Shown piece after piece: positions 44,304 to 57,712 of a stretch of DNA of 64,000 nt. Position numbers and translations under genes: made by a program. A model generated the notes under the pieces. The model was not told the DNA's origin. It did not search any database and saw nothing but the letters and a program-made list of their open reading frames with translations. This stretch comes from Streptomyces sp. DH12 (GTDB lineage Bacteria > Actinomycetota > Actinomycetes > Streptomycetales > Streptomycetaceae): contig NZ_JAHWGT010000027.1 of NCBI RefSeq assembly GCF_020873895.1, positions 1-64,000 of the forward strand, read 5' to 3'. The number at the start of each line of letters is the position of its first letter. Position 1 is the stretch's first letter.

Positions 44304-46628
44304 TTGACGAAGTCACAGTATCGCGTCGGGAGTGGAATGTCAATCGACGAGTCCGAGGCAGTGCGGACGGAACAGCGCTTCGTGAGCGGGGTGTACGCCC
44401 GCCTGGACCTCCTGCGCGAGCGTGCCGAGGCGGCCGTGCGGGACGCCCTGCGCGCCGGCGGCACCAGCGCCCAGGCGCGGCTGGAGCGGGACGTGTTCGT
44501 CGCCGAGCAGTCCGGGCTCCTCGCCGCGTACGACGCGTGCGACCACAAACTCTGCTTCGGCCGGCTGGTCTTCCGCGACGGCCGGGACCACCGCATCGGC
44601 CGGATCGGCATCCGCGACGACGACGACGAGCGCACCCCGCTGGTGGTCGACTGGCGCGCCGACGTGGCCCGCCCCTTCTACCTGGCCACCGGCCACACCC
44701 CGATGGGCCTGGCCCGGCGCCGCCACATCACGACGGAGGGCCGCCGGGTCACCGCCCTGCACGACGAGATCCTGGACCTGCGCGACGGGACCCGCAGCGG
44801 CCACGAGGGGCGCGACGCGGACGCCGTGCTGCTCGCCGCGCTCGACTCCGCCCGCACCGGGCGGATGAGCGACATCGTGCAGACCGTCCAAGCCGAGCAG
44901 GACCGCGTCATCCGCGCCCCCCACCAGGGCGTCCTCGTCGTGGAGGGCGGCCCCGGCACCGGCAAGACCGCGGTCGCCCTGCACCGTGCCGCGTACCTGC
45001 TGTACGCCCACCGCGAGCTGCTCGCCCGCCGGGCGGTCCTCGTCGTCGGCCCGAACCCGGCCTTCCTCGGGTACATCGGGGAGGTCCTGCCGAGCCTCGG
45101 CGAGACCGGCGTGCTCCTCGCCTCCCCGGGCGAGCTGTTCCCCGGCGTGCGCGCCACCGGCACCGACACCCCCGAGGCCGCCGAGATCAAGGGCCGGGCC
45201 GCCATGGCCGGGGTGCTCGCCCGGTTCGTGCGCGACCGGCAGACCGTGCCGCCCACCGGGGAGCCCGTCGAGATCGACCACGAGGACCACGGCACGCTGC
45301 TCCTCACCCGCGACATGGCGGAGGACGCCCGTTGGGACGCCCGGGGCACCGGCCTGCCCCACAACCTCGCCCGCCCCCGTTTCGCCACCCGGATCGTCGA
45401 CGCGCTCACCGCGCAGCTCGTGGACCGCATCGGCGCCGACCCCTACGGCGGGCCCAACCTCCTCGACCCCTCGGACGTCGCCCAGCTCGGCAAGGAGGTC
45501 GCCGCCAGCGACGCGGTACACGCCGCGATCGACGGGCTGTGGCCGGTCCTGACCCCGAGGGAACTCGTCGCCCGCTTCCTCGCCGACCCCTTCGGCCACC
45601 TCCCCGACGGCGAGGCGGAGTTCGTCCGGCGGGACCCCGCCGACGCGCGGCCCGGCACCGGGGCGCCCACCGGCGCCGACGCGTGGACGCCCGCCGACGT
45701 GCCGCTCCTCGACGAGGCGGCCGAGCTGCTCGGCGAGGACGACTCCGCCGCCCGCGCCGCCGCCGCCCGGGAGCGCGCCGAGCGGGTCGCCTACGCGCAG
45801 GGCGTCCTCGACGTGGCGCACGCCTCGCGGACCTACGAGTTCGAGGACGAGGAGTCGGAGGTCCTCGGCGTCGCGGACGTCATCGACGCGGAGCGGTTCG
45901 CCGAGCGCCACGAGGAGGCGGACCACCGCAGCGCCGCCGAGCGCGCCGCCGCCGACCGGACCTGGGCGTTCGGGCACGTCATCGTGGACGAGGCGCAGGA
46001 GCTGTCCGCGATGGCCTGGCGGCTGCTGATGCGGCGCGTCCCCACCCGCTCGATGACCCTGGTCGGCGACCCGGCCCAGACCGGCGACGCGGCGGGCTGC
46101 GGCTCCTGGCGGGAGATCCTCGCCCCGTACGTGGGGGACCGCTACGAGCAGGTCACCCTCGGCGTCAACTACCGCACGCCCGCCGAGGTGATGGAGTACG
46201 CCGCCGAGGTGCGCCGCGCCGTCGAGCCGGGCTTCCGCCCGCCCCGCTCCGTGCGCTCCACGGGGCTGCCCCCGTGGGAGGAGACCGCCGACGACCTGCC
46301 CGCGGCCGTCGCCGCCGCGGTCGCCCGGGAGGCCCGCGACGAGGGGCGGCTCGCCGTGGTCGCGCCCGCCTCGCACCTGGCCGCGCTCGCCGGCGCGCTG
46401 CCCGCCGCGTCCTGGGGCGCCGAACCGGACCTGACCCGTCCGGTGGTCCTCCTCGACCCGCGGCAGGCGAAGGGCCTGGAGTTCGACACGGTGGTCGTGG
46501 TGGACCCGGAGGCGATCCGCGCCGCCGGGCCGCACGGGGTCAACGACCTGTACGTGGCGCTGACCCGCGCGACCCAGCGGCTCGGCGTGGTCCGGCCGGC
46601 GGCCGGGACGGCGCTCAGGCCGGCCTGA
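44304..46628 (+). CDS. HelD-like superfamily 1 ATPase/helicase
   Basis: A 774-residue UvrD/Rep-like protein. N-terminal coiled-coil arm (about 15-60, [17 protein letters not shown]), Walker [23 protein letters not shown] (about 214-235), Walker [37 protein letters not shown] and [13 protein letters not shown]. The N-terminal arm with [15 protein letters not shown] is typical of HelD, which binds RNA polymerase, removes it from DNA and, as HelR in some streptomycetes, protects it from rifamycins. TTG 44304 has a perfect AAGGAG eight bases upstream; ATG 44337 with GGGAG is an alternative. Its 3' end overlaps glgB by 14 bp. Confidence 0.9.
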   Translation: MTKSQYRVGSGMSIDESEAVRTEQRFVSGVYARLDLLRERAEAAVRDALRAGGTSAQARLERDVFVAEQSGLLAAYDACDHKLCFGRLVFRDGRDHRIGRIGIRDDDDERTPLVVDWRADVARPFYLATGHTPMGLARRRHITTEGRRVTALHDEILDLRDGTRSGHEGRDADAVLLAALDSARTGRMSDIVQTVQAEQDRVIRAPHQGVLVVEGGPGTGKTAVALHRAAYLLYAHRELLARRAVLVVGPNPAFLGYIGEVLPSLGETGVLLASPGELFPGVRATGTDTPEAAEIKGRAAMAGVLARFVRDRQTVPPTGEPVEIDHEDHGTLLLTRDMAEDARWDARGTGLPHNLARPRFATRIVDALTAQLVDRIGADPYGGPNLLDPSDVAQLGKEVAASDAVHAAIDGLWPVLTPRELVARFLADPFGHLPDGEAEFVRRDPADARPGTGAPTGADAWTPADVPLLDEAAELLGEDDSAARAAAARERAERVAYAQGVLDVAHASRTYEFEDEESEVLGVADVIDAERFAERHEEADHRSAAERAAADRTWAFGHVIVDEAQELSAMAWRLLMRRVPTRSMTLVGDPAQTGDAAGCGSWREILAPYVGDRYEQVTLGVNYRTPAEVMEYAAEVRRAVEPGFRPPRSVRSTGLPPWEETADDLPAAVAAAVAREARDEGRLAVVAPASHLAALAGALPAASWGAEPDLTRPVVLLDPRQAKGLEFDTVVVVDPEAIRAAGPHGVNDLYVALTRATQRLGVVRPAAGTALRPA
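46615..46628. other. Palindrome holding the stop codons of two convergent genes
   Basis: TCAGGCCGGCCTGA is a perfect 14-bp palindrome. On the plus strand it ends the HelD-like protein as ...RPA-stop; on the minus strand it ends GlgB as ...RPA-stop. The same 14 bases therefore encode the same C-terminal tripeptide and stop in both directions. Confidence 0.9.
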
Positions 46629-48897
46629 ACCACACGGTCGCCAGCGGCGGCAGCGTCATCCGCACGCCCTCCGGCTCCCGCTTGACCGGGTCGGCGTTGC
46701 GGACGCCGCCGCCGCCGTACTCCACCGCGTCGGTGTTGAGGACCTCGACCCAGGCGGGCACGGACTCCGGCGCCCACAGCCGGTAGTCCTGGCGCACCAC
46801 CGGCGAGAAGTTGCTCACCGCCAGCAGCGGGTCGCCGTGGGCGTCGTACCGGACGAAGGCGAAGACGTTGTCGTCCGCCGCGTCGCCCAGGGCCCAGCGG
46901 AAGCCCTCCGGGGAGGTGTCCCGCTCCCACAGGGCGGGCGTCACGGTGTACACGGCGTTCAGGTCGCGGACGAGGTCGCGCACGCCCCGGTGGTCGCCGG
47001 CCGAGTGGTAGTCGTCGCCCAGCAGCCACCACTCGGGGCCGTGCTGCTCGGACCACTCGGCGCCCTGTGCGAACTCCTGCCCCATGAAGAGCAGTTGCTT
47101 GCCCGGGTGGGCCCACATGAAGCCCAGGTACGCGCGGTGGTTGGCGCGCCGCTGCCACCAGTCGCCGGGCATCTTGGTGACGAGGGCCTGCTTGCCGTGG
47201 ACCACCTCGTCGTGCGAGATCGGCAGGACGTAGTTCTCGCTGTACGCGTACACCATCGAGAACGTCATCTCGTTGTGGTGGTACTTGCGGTGCACCGGCT
47301 CCTTGGAGACGTACACGAGCGAGTCGTGCATCCAGCCCATGTTCCACTTCAGCCCGAAGCCCAGGCCGCCGTGCTCGGTCGGGCGGGTCACGCCCTCCCA
47401 GGCGGTGGACTCCTCGGCGATGGTGACCACGCCGGGGCAGCGGCGGTAGACGGTCGCGTTCATCTCCTGGAGGAAGCGGACCGCGTCGAAGTTCTCCCGG
47501 CCGCCGTGCTCGTTGGGCGCCCACTCGCCGTACTCGCGCGAGTAGTCGAGGTACAGCATGGAGGCGACGGCGTCGACGCGCAGGCCGTCGATGTGGAACT
47601 CCTGGCACCAGTAGACGGCGTTGGCGACGAGGAAGTTGCGCACCTCCGTCCGCCCGTAGTCGAACTCCAGCGTCCCCCAGTCGGGGTGCTCGGCCCGGCG
47701 CGGGTCGGGGTGCTCGTACAGCGGCGTCCCGTCGAAGCGGGCCAGGGCCCAGTCGTCCTTCGGGAAGTGCGCCGGCACCCAGTCGACGAGGACGCCCACG
47801 CCGGCCTGGTGCAGCCGGTCCACCAGGTACTTGAAGTCGTCCGGGGTGCCGAGCCGGGCGGTCGGGGCGTAGTAGGAGGTGACCTGGTAACCCCACGAAG
47901 GGCTGTAGGGGTGCTCGGCGACCGGCATCAGCTCCACGTGCGTGAAGCCCAGCTCCGTGACGTACGCCGTCAGCTCGTCCGCCAGCTGCCGGTAGGTCAG
48001 GCCCGGCCGCCAGGACGGCAGGTGCACCTCGTACACGGAGAACGGCGCCTCGTGCACCGGCCGCTCGCCGCGGCGGGCCATCCACGCCCCGTCGCCCCAC
48101 TCGTGGTGCGAGGCGGTCACGACGGAGGCCGTCTCCGGCGGGCACTGGGTGCGGCGGGCCATCGGGTCGGCGCGCAGCGAGTGGTGGCCGTCGGGGCCGA
48201 CGACCTCGAACTTGTACAGCGCGCCCTCGCCGACCCCGGGGACGAACAGCTCCCACACGCCGGTGGAGCCGAGGGACCGCAGGGGCAGGCCCGTGCCGTC
48301 CCAGTACGTCCAGTCGCCGGCGAGCCGGACGCCGCGCGCGTTCGGCGCCCACACCGCGAAGCGCGTGCCGGTGACGCCCTGGTGGGTCATGACGTGCGCG
48401 CCGAGCGCCGTCCACAGCTCCTCGTGGCGGCCCTCCCCGATGAGGTGCAGGTCCAGTTCGCCGAGGGCGGGCAGGAAGCGGTACGGGTCGGCGACCTCCA
48501 GTTCGGCCGACTCGTACGACACGGAGAGCCGGTAGTCGGCCGGGACCTCGCGCAGCGGCAGCACCCCGGAGAACAGGCCGTCGCCGTCGTCGTGGAGGTC
48601 GTGCCGCTGCCCGTCGGCGAGGACGACGGCGACGGCGCGCGCGTGCGGGCGCAGCGCGCGGAACACCACGCCGTCGGGCAGCAGGTGGGCGCCCAGCAGC
48701 CCGTGCGGGTCGTGGTGCTCGCCGGCGAGCAGCCGGGCCCGGTCGGTGCCCTCCACGGGGTGGGCCGGGACGCCGTCGGCGCCGTCCCGGGGCCGTGGCG
48801 GCCGGCCGGGAGCGGCGGTCTGGGGCGCCTCCAGGGCGGTGACGACCGGCTGGGCGGTCGCCGCGGGCGGTTTGCGGGTCGGACGGCGGGGGGTCAC
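46615..48897 (-). CDS. glgB: GlgB, 1,4-alpha-glucan branching enzyme
   Basis: A 760-residue GH13 enzyme that adds alpha-1,6 branches to the linear glucan made by GlgE. A Pro/Ala-rich N-terminal arm (1-45) leads into a CBM48 domain (about 155-240, [24 protein letters not shown]). Catalytic motifs are [12 protein letters not shown] (nucleophile Asp), TIAEESTAW (acid/base Glu) and [15 protein letters not shown] 48897 has GAGGAGG nine bases upstream; GTG 48924, overlapping the pep2 stop as GTGA, would add nine residues. Last gene of the glgE-treS-pep2-glgB operon. Confidence 0.95.
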   Translation of the reverse strand: MTPRRPTRKPPAATAQPVVTALEAPQTAAPGRPPRPRDGADGVPAHPVEGTDRARLLAGEHHDPHGLLGAHLLPDGVVFRALRPHARAVAVVLADGQRHDLHDDGDGLFSGVLPLREVPADYRLSVSYESAELEVADPYRFLPALGELDLHLIGEGRHEELWTALGAHVMTHQGVTGTRFAVWAPNARGVRLAGDWTYWDGTGLPLRSLGSTGVWELFVPGVGEGALYKFEVVGPDGHHSLRADPMARRTQCPPETASVVTASHHEWGDGAWMARRGERPVHEAPFSVYEVHLPSWRPGLTYRQLADELTAYVTELGFTHVELMPVAEHPYSPSWGYQVTSYYAPTARLGTPDDFKYLVDRLHQAGVGVLVDWVPAHFPKDDWALARFDGTPLYEHPDPRRAEHPDWGTLEFDYGRTEVRNFLVANAVYWCQEFHIDGLRVDAVASMLYLDYSREYGEWAPNEHGGRENFDAVRFLQEMNATVYRRCPGVVTIAEESTAWEGVTRPTEHGGLGFGLKWNMGWMHDSLVYVSKEPVHRKYHHNEMTFSMVYAYSENYVLPISHDEVVHGKQALVTKMPGDWWQRRANHRAYLGFMWAHPGKQLLFMGQEFAQGAEWSEQHGPEWWLLGDDYHSAGDHRGVRDLVRDLNAVYTVTPALWERDTSPEGFRWALGDAADDNVFAFVRYDAHGDPLLAVSNFSPVVRQDYRLWAPESVPAWVEVLNTDAVEYGGGGVRNADPVKREPEGVRMTLPPLATVWFRPA

Positions 48898-48920
48898 GGG
48901 GGAGAGCCTCCTCGGTGGAG

Positions 48921-50381
48921 TCACGTCAGGGTGTCGGGGGCGAGCCGGGGGCGACGGGAGCGCGCCCGGCCGGGGGAGTGCGGTCCCGCGCCCGCGCCGT
49001 CCTGCGGCGCGGCGAGGCGGTGGACGGCCGCCATCGGGACCCGGAGCCAGTCGGGGCGGTGGCGGGCCTCGTACACGACCTCGTACACCGCCTTGTCGGT
49101 CTCGTACGCCCGCAGCAGCGCCTGTTCGGCGCGCGGGTCGGTGCCGGACGCCTCGGCGTACCCGGCGCAGTACGCGTCGCGGCAACGTTCCGCCCACTCC
49201 GCCTGCCAGGGGTGGTGGGAGTGGGCGGCGTAGTCGAAGGAGCGCAGTATCCCGGCGACGTCCCGGACCGCCGGCTGGGGGCGGCGGCGCTCGGCCAGCG
49301 GTTTCGAGGGCTCCCCCTCGAAGTCGATCACCGCCCAGTCGCCGCGCGGCGTGCGCAGCGCCTGCCCCAGGTGCAGGTCGCCGTGGACCCGCTGGGCGCG
49401 CCAGGTGCCGCCCTGCTCGGCGAGGGCGGCGACCGCGTCGAAGGCGGCGCGCAGCCCCGGGGCGTACGGCAGGAGCGCGGGCACCGCCTGCGCGGCGGCG
49501 TCCAGCCGGCGGCCCATCGCGACGGCCAGGTGCCGTGCCTGCGGCCGGGCGAGGGTCACCGTCGGCAGCGCGTCGGCGAGCGCGGTGTGGACCTCGGCCG
49601 TGGCGCGGCCCAGGGCCCGCGCCTCCTCGGTGAAGTCGTCCCCGGCCGCCAGCGCGTCGAGCGCGAGCTGCCAGCCGTCCTGCGAACCGCGCAGGAACGG
49701 CTGGAGCACGCCGAGCGTCGCGGCGCCGTCCGGGTGCCCGGGGCCGGACTCGTACCAGGCGACGGGCGCCGGCACCCGGGCGCAGCCGGCCCGGGCCAGG
49801 GCGAGCGGCAGTTCCAGGTCCGGGTTGGCGCCCGGGTGGATCCGCCGGAAGATCTTCAGGATGTACGCGTCGCCGTAGACCAGCGACGTGTTGGACTGCT
49901 CGGCGTCCAGCACCCGCGGGACCAGCCCCTCGGGGATGGGCACCGTGCGGTGGAAGGCCAGCGGCCCGATGGTGCCCGGCGACCGCAGCCGTTCCAGGAG
50001 GATCGCGGCGAGCCGGGGGTCGTGGAGGGCCTCGTACACCGTGCGCCCGGCCAGCGGGCCCTGGGTGACGCGGCCGATGAGGGCGGGGGCGAGCCGCGGC
50101 GGCAGGGTGTCGCGGACGCCCAGCAGGAGTTGGTAGCAGTCCCCGGGCGGCGTGGGCGGCCCGCCGGCCCCGGGCTGCTGCACCCGGACGAGCAGGTGCA
50201 GGAGGCCGGGTCCGGCGGTGTCGAGCGGGAGCAGCTCGGTGGCCGACACGAGGGCGAAGCCGGTGACCGGCCGGCCCTTCCCGGCGAACCACCGCCTGCG
50301 TGGCAGCCATTCGTGGAGCAGTGGCGCCAGCGACGGCAGCAGGGCGACGGGGGCCCGGGCGGTGGATGCGGTCTCCGACAT
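48921..50381 (-). CDS. pep2: Pep2/Mak, maltokinase
   Basis: A 486-residue kinase with a eukaryotic-protein-kinase-like fold that makes maltose-1-phosphate from maltose and ATP, the donor for GlgE. The N-terminal cap is the Mak domain ([16 protein letters not shown]). ATP-site Lys176 (ILKIFRR), catalytic loop VHGDLHLGQ (His333-Gly-Asp335) and metal site [10 protein letters not shown] (352-361) are intact. ATG 50381 has GGAAAGGA upstream. It is separated from treS by 230 bp that include an inverted repeat, so it may have an extra promoter. Length fits stand-alone Mak; in some actinobacteria it is fused to TreS. Confidence 0.94.
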   Translation of the reverse strand: MSETASTARAPVALLPSLAPLLHEWLPRRRWFAGKGRPVTGFALVSATELLPLDTAGPGLLHLLVRVQQPGAGGPPTPPGDCYQLLLGVRDTLPPRLAPALIGRVTQGPLAGRTVYEALHDPRLAAILLERLRSPGTIGPLAFHRTVPIPEGLVPRVLDAEQSNTSLVYGDAYILKIFRRIHPGANPDLELPLALARAGCARVPAPVAWYESGPGHPDGAATLGVLQPFLRGSQDGWQLALDALAAGDDFTEEARALGRATAEVHTALADALPTVTLARPQARHLAVAMGRRLDAAAQAVPALLPYAPGLRAAFDAVAALAEQGGTWRAQRVHGDLHLGQALRTPRGDWAVIDFEGEPSKPLAERRRPQPAVRDVAGILRSFDYAAHSHHPWQAEWAERCRDAYCAGYAEASGTDPRAEQALLRAYETDKAVYEVVYEARHRPDWLRVPMAAVHRLAAPQDGAGAGPHSPGRARSRRPRLAPDTLT

Positions 50382-50413
50382 GGCAGCGCGTCCTTTCCCC
50401 GGGTACTACAGAA

Positions 50414-50428
50414 TGCACGGAACGTGCA
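50414..50428. promoter_or_regulatory. Inverted repeat upstream of pep2
   Basis: TGCACG-GAA-CGTGCA is a perfect 6+3+6 inverted repeat 33 bp upstream of the pep2 start, inside the treS-pep2 gap. It would overlap a promoter with TAGTAC as its -10. A regulator site is plausible and would let pep2-glgB respond separately from glgE-treS. Confidence 0.45.
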
Positions 50429-50612
50429 GAGTGTCCCGGAATGCGGCATGGGCTGTCCGGCTGTGCGGGACGTGTCGGGCGGGGATGGTCCTTATAGACC
50501 CGAATCGACGTATGAGGTGGACAGTGCCCAGGGCGGAGCGAGGGAAACGCCCCGCCCCGGACGTACGGGGGGCGTGGGGCCGAGGGGTCCGCCGGGGAGG
50601 CCGGACGGTCCG

Positions 50613-54526
<3,914 letters not shown>

Positions 54527-54651
54527 AGCATCACCTGAGGGTTGCTTACGGGGTATCGCTCTTTGTAACTGCTCCGTTGACGCGTGGCGCGGCGCAGGCA
54601 TCACCGCTCCTCTCCGGGTTCACTCGGGTGGGCGGGTACCGCAGGAGCCTT

Positions 54652-54670
54652 CCCACCCCCTTCGGGTGGG
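54652..54670 (-). terminator. Small hairpin between the NmrA-like gene and glgE
   Basis: CCCACCC-N5-GGGTGGG forms a 7-bp stem in the 288-bp gap. It could end the minus-strand transcript of the NmrA-like gene before glgE. The rest of the gap holds the glgE promoter, for which I see no clear consensus. Confidence 0.4.
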
Positions 54671-54814
54671 CAATCAGCGGGTTTCACACCTGTCGGCCCG
54701 AAACGCCGTCCGGCCAGACAGCCGAGAACCGACCCCGTTCGATGGAATCGCGGGGTCGGTCCGCAGGTCGGGAGTGTCAGGCGGCCGTTCGGGCCGCTCC
54801 GACAAGGGCCGGAA

Positions 54815-55744
54815 TCATCTCCCCGCGCCGGTCGCCTCCCCGGCCCAGATCTGCCACGGACGGCGGGCCACCCAGTCCTCGACGGGGCCCGGGTCCACCC
54901 CCAGCAGCCGTGCGGCGGTGCCGTCGTCACCCGCCATCAGCAGCGGGTCGGCCGGTGACGCCATGTGGTGGTAAAGCCCGGCGACGCCCGCCGCCACCCC
55001 GGCGTCCAGCACCCCGGCGAGGCGCTCCTCGAAGACCGCCGGGTCCAGCGGCACGTACCGCACCGAGCGCCCCAGGCCGCGCGCGAAGGCCGCCGCCAGC
55101 TCGTCGCCCGTCAGGGTCCGCGCCCCGCCGACGTCGAGGACGCGACCCTCGGCGCCGTCCGCGGTGAGCGCCGCGCACACGGCCTGCGCGAGGTCCTCGT
55201 GGGAGAGCCACGCCGTCGGGACGTGCGCGGGCAGCGGGTAGGCGAGGACGCCGTCGTCGACCAGCGCCGGGCCGTTCCACGGGCTGAAGAGGTTGTCGAG
55301 GTAGACCGGTGGGCGCAGCACCACCAGCGGCACCCCGCTGCCGCGCAGCGCCTCCTCGGCGATCCGCCGCGTCTCGAACGCCGCCACCCGGGTGACCCGG
55401 GCGGGCAGCCGGGTGTTGGCGTTGAACACCACGCGGCGCACCCCGGCGGCGCGGGCGGCCGCCGCGACGTTGCGCGCGTACCGGGCGACGCGCTCCGCGT
55501 CGTACACGAGCGGCATCGTCACGGCGGCGTGCGTCGCGCCCTCGAAGAGCGCCCTGACGTCCTCCGCCCGCGCCAGGTCTCCCGAGGCGCAGGCGACGCC
55601 CGGCAGCGGCGGCCGGTCCCCCTCGGGGCGGCGCGACAGGGTCCGTACGCGGTGGCCGCGCGCGGCCAGCAGGCGGGCCACGGCGCCCCCCTGGAATCCG
55701 GTCGCCCCCACCACGGCGACGCGCATCGGAAAGTGATCGGACAT
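54815..55744 (-). CDS. NmrA-like NAD(P)-binding protein
   Basis: A 309-residue Rossmann-fold protein of the atypical SDR/NmrA group. The nucleotide loop is VAVVGATGFQGGAVARLLAARGHRV; the catalytic Tyr-x-x-x-Lys of classical SDRs is absent, as usual for NmrA-like sensors and isoflavone-reductase relatives. Later motifs include VVFNANTRLP, VVLRPPVYLDNLFSPW and VLDVGGARTLTGDELA. ATG 55744 is chosen over 55792 and 55726. It is divergent from the AraC gene, which probably controls it. It may be an oxidoreductase (quinone reductase-like) or a redox sensor. Confidence 0.85.
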   Translation of the reverse strand: MSDHFPMRVAVVGATGFQGGAVARLLAARGHRVRTLSRRPEGDRPPLPGVACASGDLARAEDVRALFEGATHAAVTMPLVYDAERVARYARNVAAAARAAGVRRVVFNANTRLPARVTRVAAFETRRIAEEALRGSGVPLVVLRPPVYLDNLFSPWNGPALVDDGVLAYPLPAHVPTAWLSHEDLAQAVCAALTADGAEGRVLDVGGARTLTGDELAAAFARGLGRSVRYVPLDPAVFEERLAGVLDAGVAAGVAGLYHHMASPADPLLMAGDDGTAARLLGVDPGPVEDWVARRPWQIWAGEATGAGR

Positions 55745-55750
55745 ATGCCT

Positions 55751-55762
55751 GAAGGGCCCTTC
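55751..55762. promoter_or_regulatory. 12-bp palindrome in the NmrA/AraC divergent promoter
   Basis: GAAGGGCCCTTC is a perfect palindrome just upstream of the NmrA-like start. A wider pair, GCCTGAA (55747-55753) and TTCAGGC (55795-55801), brackets the region. Either could be the AraC regulator's site controlling both genes. Confidence 0.5.
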
Positions 55763-55861
55763 GATAGGGTGTCTCTGCTGCCTGGACGGCATCTTTCAGG
55801 CTGACGGCGGCGGCTTTGGCCGATCAATTAACAAACCGGGGCGGGGGTTGAAGGATCGTCC

Positions 55862-56815
55862 ATGGACATCACCGAGAACGACGGCGACGACCTCCTGAGC
55901 GAACTGCTGAAACCGCTGCGGCTCACCGGCGTGTTCGACAGCCGCTGGCACGTGAGGGCGCCGTGGGCCATCGAGGGCGACGCCGAGCGCAGCTGCGCGG
56001 TCCTGCACTACGTCGTCGAGGGCGACTGCTGGATCAGCGGGACCGACCACCCGCCGCAGCGGCTGGTCACCGGCGACCTGGCCGTCTTCCCGACCGGCGC
56101 GGCGCACCGCCTGTCCGACCGGCCCGACCGGCAGTGCGTGCCCCTGCGCACGGTCCTGCCCGAACGCCAGCCCGGCACCTCCGGCGCGATCAGCTTCGGC
56201 GGCGAGGGCCCCGAGACCCGGCTGCTGTGCGCCGGGCTGCACTACGACTCCAGCGCCGCCTCCGGCCTGTACCGGGCGCTGCCCTGGGCGCTGGTCCTCG
56301 ACACCACCCAGGTGGACCGCGAGCCGCTGCTGCGCGACACGCTGCGGCTGCTCGCCTCGCCCGACCGGCCCACCGGACCCGGCGACCGGCTGATCACCCT
56401 GCGCGCCTTCGAGATGGCGCTCGTCCTGGCCCTGCGCCCGCTGCTGCGCGACCTGACCGAGAAGCCGGGCGTCCTGCCCGTCCTGCACCACCCGGGCATC
56501 AGCCGCGCCATGGTCATGATCGCCACCCGGTTCGCCGAGCCGTGGACGATCGAGTCCCTCGCCCGGGAGGTCGGCATGTCCCGCTCGGCCTTCACGGCCG
56601 CCTTCCGCGAGCTCGTCGGCGAGGCGCCCGCCCGGCACCTGACCGGGCGCCGGATGCAGGAGGCGGCCCGGCTGCTGTGCGAGACCTCGCTGCCGCAGTC
56701 GGCCGTGCCGCAGCGCGTCGGGTACCAGAGCGCGGTCGGCTTCCACCTGGCGTTCCGCAAGTGGTTCGGCAAGACCCCGGGCGAGTACCGGTCGCACGCG
56801 GCGACCGTCGCGTGA
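55862..56815 (+). CDS. AraC-family regulator with cupin domain
   Basis: A 317-residue regulator. The N-terminal cupin-type ligand domain (about 20-190, VLHYVVEGDCWISG, LVTGDLAVFPTGAAHRL) is the AraC-binding-like cupin_6 kind. The C-terminal double HTH has ESLAREVGMSRSAFTAAFRELVGEAPARHL and VGYQSAVGFHLAFRKWFGKTPGEYR. ATG 55862 follows GAAGGA. The divergent NmrA-like gene is the typical target: this pair is common in actinomycetes and proteobacteria, usually the oxidoreductase being induced by a reactive small molecule. That link is by analogy. Confidence 0.9.
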   Translation: MDITENDGDDLLSELLKPLRLTGVFDSRWHVRAPWAIEGDAERSCAVLHYVVEGDCWISGTDHPPQRLVTGDLAVFPTGAAHRLSDRPDRQCVPLRTVLPERQPGTSGAISFGGEGPETRLLCAGLHYDSSAASGLYRALPWALVLDTTQVDREPLLRDTLRLLASPDRPTGPGDRLITLRAFEMALVLALRPLLRDLTEKPGVLPVLHHPGISRAMVMIATRFAEPWTIESLAREVGMSRSAFTAAFRELVGEAPARHLTGRRMQEAARLLCETSLPQSAVPQRVGYQSAVGFHLAFRKWFGKTPGEYRSHAATVA

Positions 56816-57712
56816 ACCGGCCCGGCCGGGCGCCCCGCTCCCGGCGTACGGGAGCATTCCGGTCGCGACGGCGCACGGCCGGCTGGCCGGTTCTTAAGGA
56901 CCGCTGGACGGTCGTTCATTGCCGCAGGCGGCCGGGGGCGGTCAGGCTCTGCTGGGCGCAGCCGTTCCGCGGAGGAGACATGGTGACCAGGTCGGGTCAG
57001 GATTACTCGCAGTCGCGACGCGACGGCGGCGCGACGGGACCCGACGGCGGACCCCGGCGCGGACCCGAGCGCGGACCCGGCGGGGGACGCCGGCGCGGAC
57101 CCGACGGCGGTCCGTGTGCTGCGCGCGGCGGCGCACGCCCGTGCCCCGCCCCGCGTGCCACCGCGGTCGCGCATGCCGCACCGGTCGCGCGTACCGCGCC
57201 GGCCCCGGGTGCCACGGCGGTCCCGCGTACCGCGCCGGTCTCGCCGGCCCGCCGGGAGCGATGACGTGCCGGGGGCGCGTACGGCGCGGGCACCGCATGC
57301 CTGCGCCCCGCCGCCCCTGACCGCGCCCCCGGCGGCCACCGCCCCCGCCACCCCGGGCGCCCCCGGCACCCCGCCCGCCCCTGCGGGACCGGCCGCCCCC
57401 GCCGTCTTCGCGGCGCCCGCCGCCGTCCGCGTCCGCACCCCCGGACGGGCGGCGCCCCCCGCGCGGACCCCCTGCTTCCGTACGGCCCGGCCGGCCGGCG
57501 CCGCCTCCCCGGCGGCCGCCGGCCCGCGCCCCGTACGGCCACGCCCGCCCGCCCCCGTACCGGCGGCCACCCCGCGCCAGGACCGGGTGGGCGCCCCGCG
57601 GTGACGCCGGGCGGCCCGGCGGGCCCACGCACCACCCCGCCACCCCGCCGCGGTCCGCCCGTGCGCCGGCCGCGACCACCCCCATCCACACCCGCCCGAG
57701 AGGGGCCCTCCC
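56816..57712. other. 897-bp low-complexity GC-rich tract
   Basis: No conserved gene is recognised between the AraC and PrnB-like genes. The stretch starts with a GCTCCCG/CGGGAGC hairpin at 56837-56855, then a strong GGAGGAG at 56971-56977. After that come simple repeats of GGACCCG/GACGGC type (57035-57115), GCGCGTACCGCGCCGG-like repeats (57180-57245) and Ala/Pro-coding C-rich DNA to 57604. Open frames of 90-160 codons exist in two plus-strand frames, both Arg/Gly/Pro/Ala only. It looks like decayed or repeat-expanded DNA, possibly a frameshifted linker-rich gene. Confidence 0.5.
56980..57264 (+). CDS. Possible small Arg/Gly/Pro-rich protein
   Basis: A 94-codon frame that starts at ATG 56980 (or GTG 56983), directly behind GGAGGAG, the strongest SD in this tract. 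The first 17 residues (MVTRSGQDYSQSRRDGG) look like a normal start; the rest is Gly/Arg/Pro then Ala/Pro repeats. A second frame (57116-57604) continues the Ala/Pro composition, so a frameshift could join them to a protein of about 205 residues. No family is recognised. It may be a pseudogene. Confidence 0.3.
   Translation: MVTRSGQDYSQSRRDGGATGPDGGPRRGPERGPGGGRRRGPDGGPCAARGGARPCPAPRATAVAHAAPVARTAPAPGATAVPRTAPVSPARRER

Noticed and set aside
44304-46628. DNA-repair UvrD/Rep helicase identity
   Set aside because: The N-terminal coiled-coil arm and the [15 protein letters not shown] region fit HelD better than UvrD, although the motor motifs alone would not decide.
57003-57689. 228-codon minus-strand frame in the low-complexity tract
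   Set aside because: Gly/Arg/Pro only, no SD, and overlapped by equally open plus-strand frames; no basis for choosing it as a gene.
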